43,623 nt of DNA from NCBI GenBank assembly GCA_051984675.1, contig JBPYFK010000002.1, forward strand, positions 1 to 43,623, read 5' to 3'. The DNA is from JBPYFK01 sp051984675 (lineage in GTDB: Bacteria > Actinomycetota > Actinomycetes > Mycobacteriales > Pseudonocardiaceae). A program made the translations under genes and the position numbers. The notes under the pieces were generated by a model. That model saw only the letters and a list, made by a program, of their open reading frames with translations. It was not told the origin of the DNA and did not search any database. Below, one piece after another: positions 41,105 through 43,623 of this stretch (position 1 is its first letter; each line of letters opens with the position of its first letter).

Positions 41105-42664
41105 GTGTCGGGGAGCAGGTCGGGCAACGGGCTGTGGCGAACGAAGTCGATCGAGCAGTCGATCGCCGAGACGGACGAGCCGGACACGCGGCTGCGCAAG
41201 AACCTGGGGACATGGGATCTGATCGTGTTCGGAGTCTCGGTGGTGATCGGCGCGGGTATCTTCACCGTCGCCGCGCGCACCGCCGGGGATGTCTCCGGTC
41301 CGTCGGTGTCGTTGGGTTTCGTGTTGGCCGCGGTCGCGTGTGGGTTCGCGGCGTTGTGCTACGCCGAGTTCGCGTCCACGGTTCCGGTCGCCGGCAGTGC
41401 CTACACCTACTCGTATGCGACGTTCGGGGAATTCGTCGCCTGGGTCATCGGCTGGGACCTGGTGCTGGAGTTCGCGGTCGCCGCTGCCGTGGTCAGCAAG
41501 GGCTGGTCGAGCTACCTGCAGGAAGCGCTGGTCACCGCCGGGTTCGACATACCCACCCAGCTCGGCTCGAACGACGGCGTGCAGTTCGACTGGGGCGCGG
41601 TGTTGCTGGTGGCCGTGCTGAGCGCTCTCCTCGCCGTGGGCACGAAGCTGTCCGCACGGGTCAGCCTGGTGATCACCGCGATCAAGGTCGCGGTCGTGTT
41701 GTTCGTGATCATTGCCGGACTCGCGTACGTCCGTCCGGCCAACTACGCGCCGTTCATCCCGCCGGCCCAGGTCACGACCAAGTCGGCTTCGGGGTGGGAA
41801 CAGTCCCTGCTGTCGTTGCTCCTCGGCGGGCACACCAGCACCTTCGGGATCTTCGGCCTGTTCGCGGGGATGTCGCTGGTGTTCTTCGCGTTCATCGGTT
41901 TCGACGTCGTGGCGACCACCGTCGAGGAAACGCGCGATCCGCAGCGCAGCGCACCTCGGGGCATTCTTGGCACGCTGGCTATCACGACCACCCTGTATGT
42001 GGCGGTGGCGCTGGTCGTCACCGGAATGACGAAGTACACCAACCTTGCCACCCAGCCGAATGGCAAGCAGTCCACCCTGGCCACGGCCTTCGCGCTGAAC
42101 GGCATCACGTGGGCGGCGGCCATCGTGATGCTGGGCGCGTTGATCGGGCTGATCACGGTCGTCATGGTGTTGCTGCTCGGCCAGGTTCGCGTGCTGTTCG
42201 CGATGTCGCGGGACGGCTTGCTCCCGCGCGGTCTGGCCCGGACCGGATCGCGCGGTACGCCGGTACGCGCCACCTTGTTGGTCGCCGGAGTGGTGGCGGT
42301 CGTGGCCGGATTCTTCCCGGCGAACAAGCTGGAGGAGATGGTCAATGTCGGTACCTTGTTCGCGTTCGTGCTGGTGTCGGCCGGAGTGCTGATCCTGCGA
42401 CGGACCAGGCCCGATCTCGCCCGCGGCTTCCGTGCTCCGCTGATTCCGCTGGTGCCGATCCTGGCGATCCTGGCCTGCGGGTGGTTGATGCTGAACCTCG
42501 CCGCCTTGACCTGGCTGCGGTTCGTGGCGTGGATGGCGGTCGGCGTGGTGGTCTACTTCGGGTACGGCCACCGCCGCTCACGGATGGCGCTTACCGCGAA
42601 ACAGGCGTTGCCCGGTCGGGCGATGCGGCGCGCGGGCGTTCACCGGCGTCGGAACGCTCCGTAG
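41105..42664 (+). CDS. APC-family amino acid permease
   Basis: A 519-residue amino acid/polyamine/organocation transporter. Helix 1 holds IVFGVSVVIGAGIFTVAARTAGD, the consensus substrate-backbone motif GAGIF, and FAALCYAEFASTVPVAGSAYTYSYATFGE follows as in cationic amino acid transporters (CAT/YfnA type). Later helices include FFAFIGFDVVATTVEETRDPQRSAPRGILGTLAI, the conserved helix 6 region, and about 12 to 14 segments in all. GAGGAGG lies seven bases before GTG 41105. The substrate is probably a basic or branched amino acid, but that is not settled. It is monocistronic; the next gene follows 140 bases later. Confidence 0.93.
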   Translation: MSGSRSGNGLWRTKSIEQSIAETDEPDTRLRKNLGTWDLIVFGVSVVIGAGIFTVAARTAGDVSGPSVSLGFVLAAVACGFAALCYAEFASTVPVAGSAYTYSYATFGEFVAWVIGWDLVLEFAVAAAVVSKGWSSYLQEALVTAGFDIPTQLGSNDGVQFDWGAVLLVAVLSALLAVGTKLSARVSLVITAIKVAVVLFVIIAGLAYVRPANYAPFIPPAQVTTKSASGWEQSLLSLLLGGHTSTFGIFGLFAGMSLVFFAFIGFDVVATTVEETRDPQRSAPRGILGTLAITTTLYVAVALVVTGMTKYTNLATQPNGKQSTLATAFALNGITWAAAIVMLGALIGLITVVMVLLLGQVRVLFAMSRDGLLPRGLARTGSRGTPVRATLLVAGVVAVVAGFFPANKLEEMVNVGTLFAFVLVSAGVLILRRTRPDLARGFRAPLIPLVPILAILACGWLMLNLAALTWLRFVAWMAVGVVVYFGYGHRRSRMALTAKQALPGRAMRRAGVHRRRNAP

Positions 42665-42804
42665 TTGTCCCAAAGGGTGTGGTCATGAGGTGATCAATTC
42701 CATGACCCGCGTGCTTTTCATCCGTCCGGCAGGCGGACATACTCACCACCAACATCACGACCCGCATCCTGGGTGGTGGCTCACCCTGTCCTGGAGTTGC
42801 ACCA

Positions 42805-43443
42805 GTGTCTGTACTTGACCGGTGGTTCTGGTCTGACGGCGAGGCATGGTCTCCGTCGCTGTATGAATGGTTCTTCCGGCGCACGCCCCCCGGCCGGCGC
42901 TTTCGCGCGAGAGAGCAGCGCGCGGTGGTCGACATGCTGACGTCGCGTCTGCGTGCCGGGCAGACCGTGCTGGAGGTCGGAAGCGGTACCGGGCATTACA
43001 CGGCGTTGTTGGACGATCTCGGTGCGCGAGTGGTGGCACGTGACGCCTCTGAGGAGATGGTCGACTACCTGCGACGCAGGTGGCAGCGCGAGCGACGGAC
43101 CGGGACCGTGGTCGCGCCCGGCTGGCTGCCCGATCGTCTGGATGTCGAGGGGTCGTTCGACGGTGTGCTCGCGGTCGGGGTGTTGAACTACGTCGAGGAT
43201 CTCGGTGCCTGCTTGGACGCTTTCGCGCGCCTGCTGGTGCCCGGCGGGTGGGCTGTGTTGACGGTTCCCCCGGACGATCGGAGCGGACGCCGGTACCGGC
43301 TGGTGGAGCGTGCCGGCCGGCGCCGCATTCACCTACGCTCGGCTGAAGAGGTCACGGCAGCGGCGGAACGGGCCGGGCTGACGGTGGATGTCGCCCCCAC
43401 GGTGGTCGGCGTTATGGCAGTGTACGGGTGCATGAAGCCGTAA
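42805..43443 (+). CDS. class I SAM-dependent methyltransferase
   Basis: A 212-residue Methyltransf_11/25-type enzyme. The SAM-binding motif I is TVLEVGSGTGHYTALLDDLG, motif II VVARDASEEMVDYLRRR, and motif III FDGVLAVGVLNYVEDLGACLDAFARLLVPGGWAVLTVPP. The N-terminal VLDRWFWSDGEAWSPSLYEWFFRRTPPGRRFR is a lid-like extension with aromatic residues. GGAG stands nine bases before GTG 42805. Substrate is unknown; small molecules and quinones are common. A proline-rich stretch is absent, and it has no membrane segment. Confidence 0.88.
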   Translation: MSVLDRWFWSDGEAWSPSLYEWFFRRTPPGRRFRAREQRAVVDMLTSRLRAGQTVLEVGSGTGHYTALLDDLGARVVARDASEEMVDYLRRRWQRERRTGTVVAPGWLPDRLDVEGSFDGVLAVGVLNYVEDLGACLDAFARLLVPGGWAVLTVPPDDRSGRRYRLVERAGRRRIHLRSAEEVTAAAERAGLTVDVAPTVVGVMAVYGCMKP

Positions 43444-43474
43444 TTGGCGTGTGCCGCCGGTTTCCCGGTTTTCC

Positions 43475-43623
43475 TTACTCGGTGGTGACGTGCGCCGCCT
43501 TGGCGGTGGTGTTGTCGATAGCACGAATCTCCGCCAGCCGCAGGCAGAGGGCATCGAGCACGAGGTGCACTGACTGGTCGAACAGGGTCGACAGCGGTTG
43601 TATGGTCCCGGCTTCGCCGGGCC
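43475..43623 (-). CDS. C-terminal part of a probable regulator (5' end outside window)
   Basis: A minus-strand frame open from the window edge to TAA at 43475. It has no start inside the window. The visible 49 residues are helical with regular hydrophobic spacing, for example TLFDQSVHLVLDALCLRLAEI, and end AKAAHVTTE. That pattern and its position facing the methyltransferase gene fit the C-terminal ligand domain of a TetR-type repressor, but the DNA-binding domain needed to prove it is not in view. Confidence 0.5.
   Translation of the reverse strand, partial: PGEAGTIQPLSTLFDQSVHLVLDALCLRLAEIRAIDNTTAKAAHVTTE

Noticed and set aside
40693..41213. Short frames on both strands in the AT-rich interval, possible transposase remnants
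   Set aside because: None shows a transposase or integrase motif, terminal inverted repeats or target duplications; I left the interval as gene-free.
42591..43332. Minus-strand frames antisense to the methyltransferase
   Set aside because: They have no recognisable domain, while the plus-strand gene shows complete SAM-binding motifs.

Overview
The window is high-GC actinobacterial DNA, about two-thirds G+C by eye. GTG starts are common and several promoters lie so close to the start codon that the transcripts look leaderless. The gene set points to a Pseudonocardiaceae-type actinomycete (Amycolatopsis/Saccharopolyspora relatives): a DrrAB-like exporter, a macrolide-type glycosyltransferase, a PptH-PptT pair, large AfsR/LuxR-type ATPases, F420/LLM enzymes and an HspR HAIR site. 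This placement is inferred from gene content, not from a marker gene. I see no tRNA, rRNA, CRISPR array, insertion sequence or phage gene.

Region 1 (1-2716) is an antibiotic self-resistance or export module: a drug ABC transporter (ATPase cut by the window edge, plus permease) followed by an OleD/Mgt-type glycosyltransferase. Region 2 (2727-7109) looks catabolic: an epoxide-hydrolase-like enzyme, a PaaX-type repressor and, divergently, an amidohydrolase and an acyl-CoA ligase. Region 3 (7112-12025) holds a truncated SAV2177-type methyltransferase, an ArsR/SRPBCC pair with an operator inside its promoter, a secreted GH6 glycosidase, a MarR/MFS efflux pair with a textbook operator, and the decayed end of a metallophosphoesterase. 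Region 4 (12089-18433) is housekeeping and stress: a ClpC-like AAA+ unfoldase under a HAIR element, a pptH-pptT operon and htpG, separated by strong hairpin terminators.

Region 5 (18625-23761) has an HxlR regulator, an SRPBCC/LLM-oxidoreductase operon behind two abutting palindromes, a DsbA-like protein, and a GntR regulator divergent from an NRAMP-fold transporter that has lost its metal-site motifs. Region 6 (23809-25688) is the most unusual: one 590-residue protein joining an eight-helix ZIP metal transporter to a two-cupredoxin multicopper oxidase, preceded by a good match to a DtxR/IdeR iron box. Region 7 (25854-32982) has a small ORF and three related large NB-ARC/TPR regulators, the first without a LuxR DNA-binding domain.

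Region 8 (33098-37303) has a DivIVA-like coiled-coil protein with a small membrane partner, a translationally coupled SerA-like dehydrogenase/DUF1015 pair and the ribosome-rescue factor ArfB. Region 9 (37343-43623) has a berberine-bridge-type flavoprotein with a one-base frameshift, a DHA2 efflux pump, an AT-rich gene-free stretch, an APC amino-acid permease, a small methyltransferase and the C-terminus of a probable regulator running off the end.

Regulatory logic is unusually readable here: at least six divergent or self-regulated promoters have perfect or near-perfect inverted repeats placed on the -35/-10 region. An imperfect palindrome, TCCAYWRTGGA, also recurs across the window, mostly inside genes.
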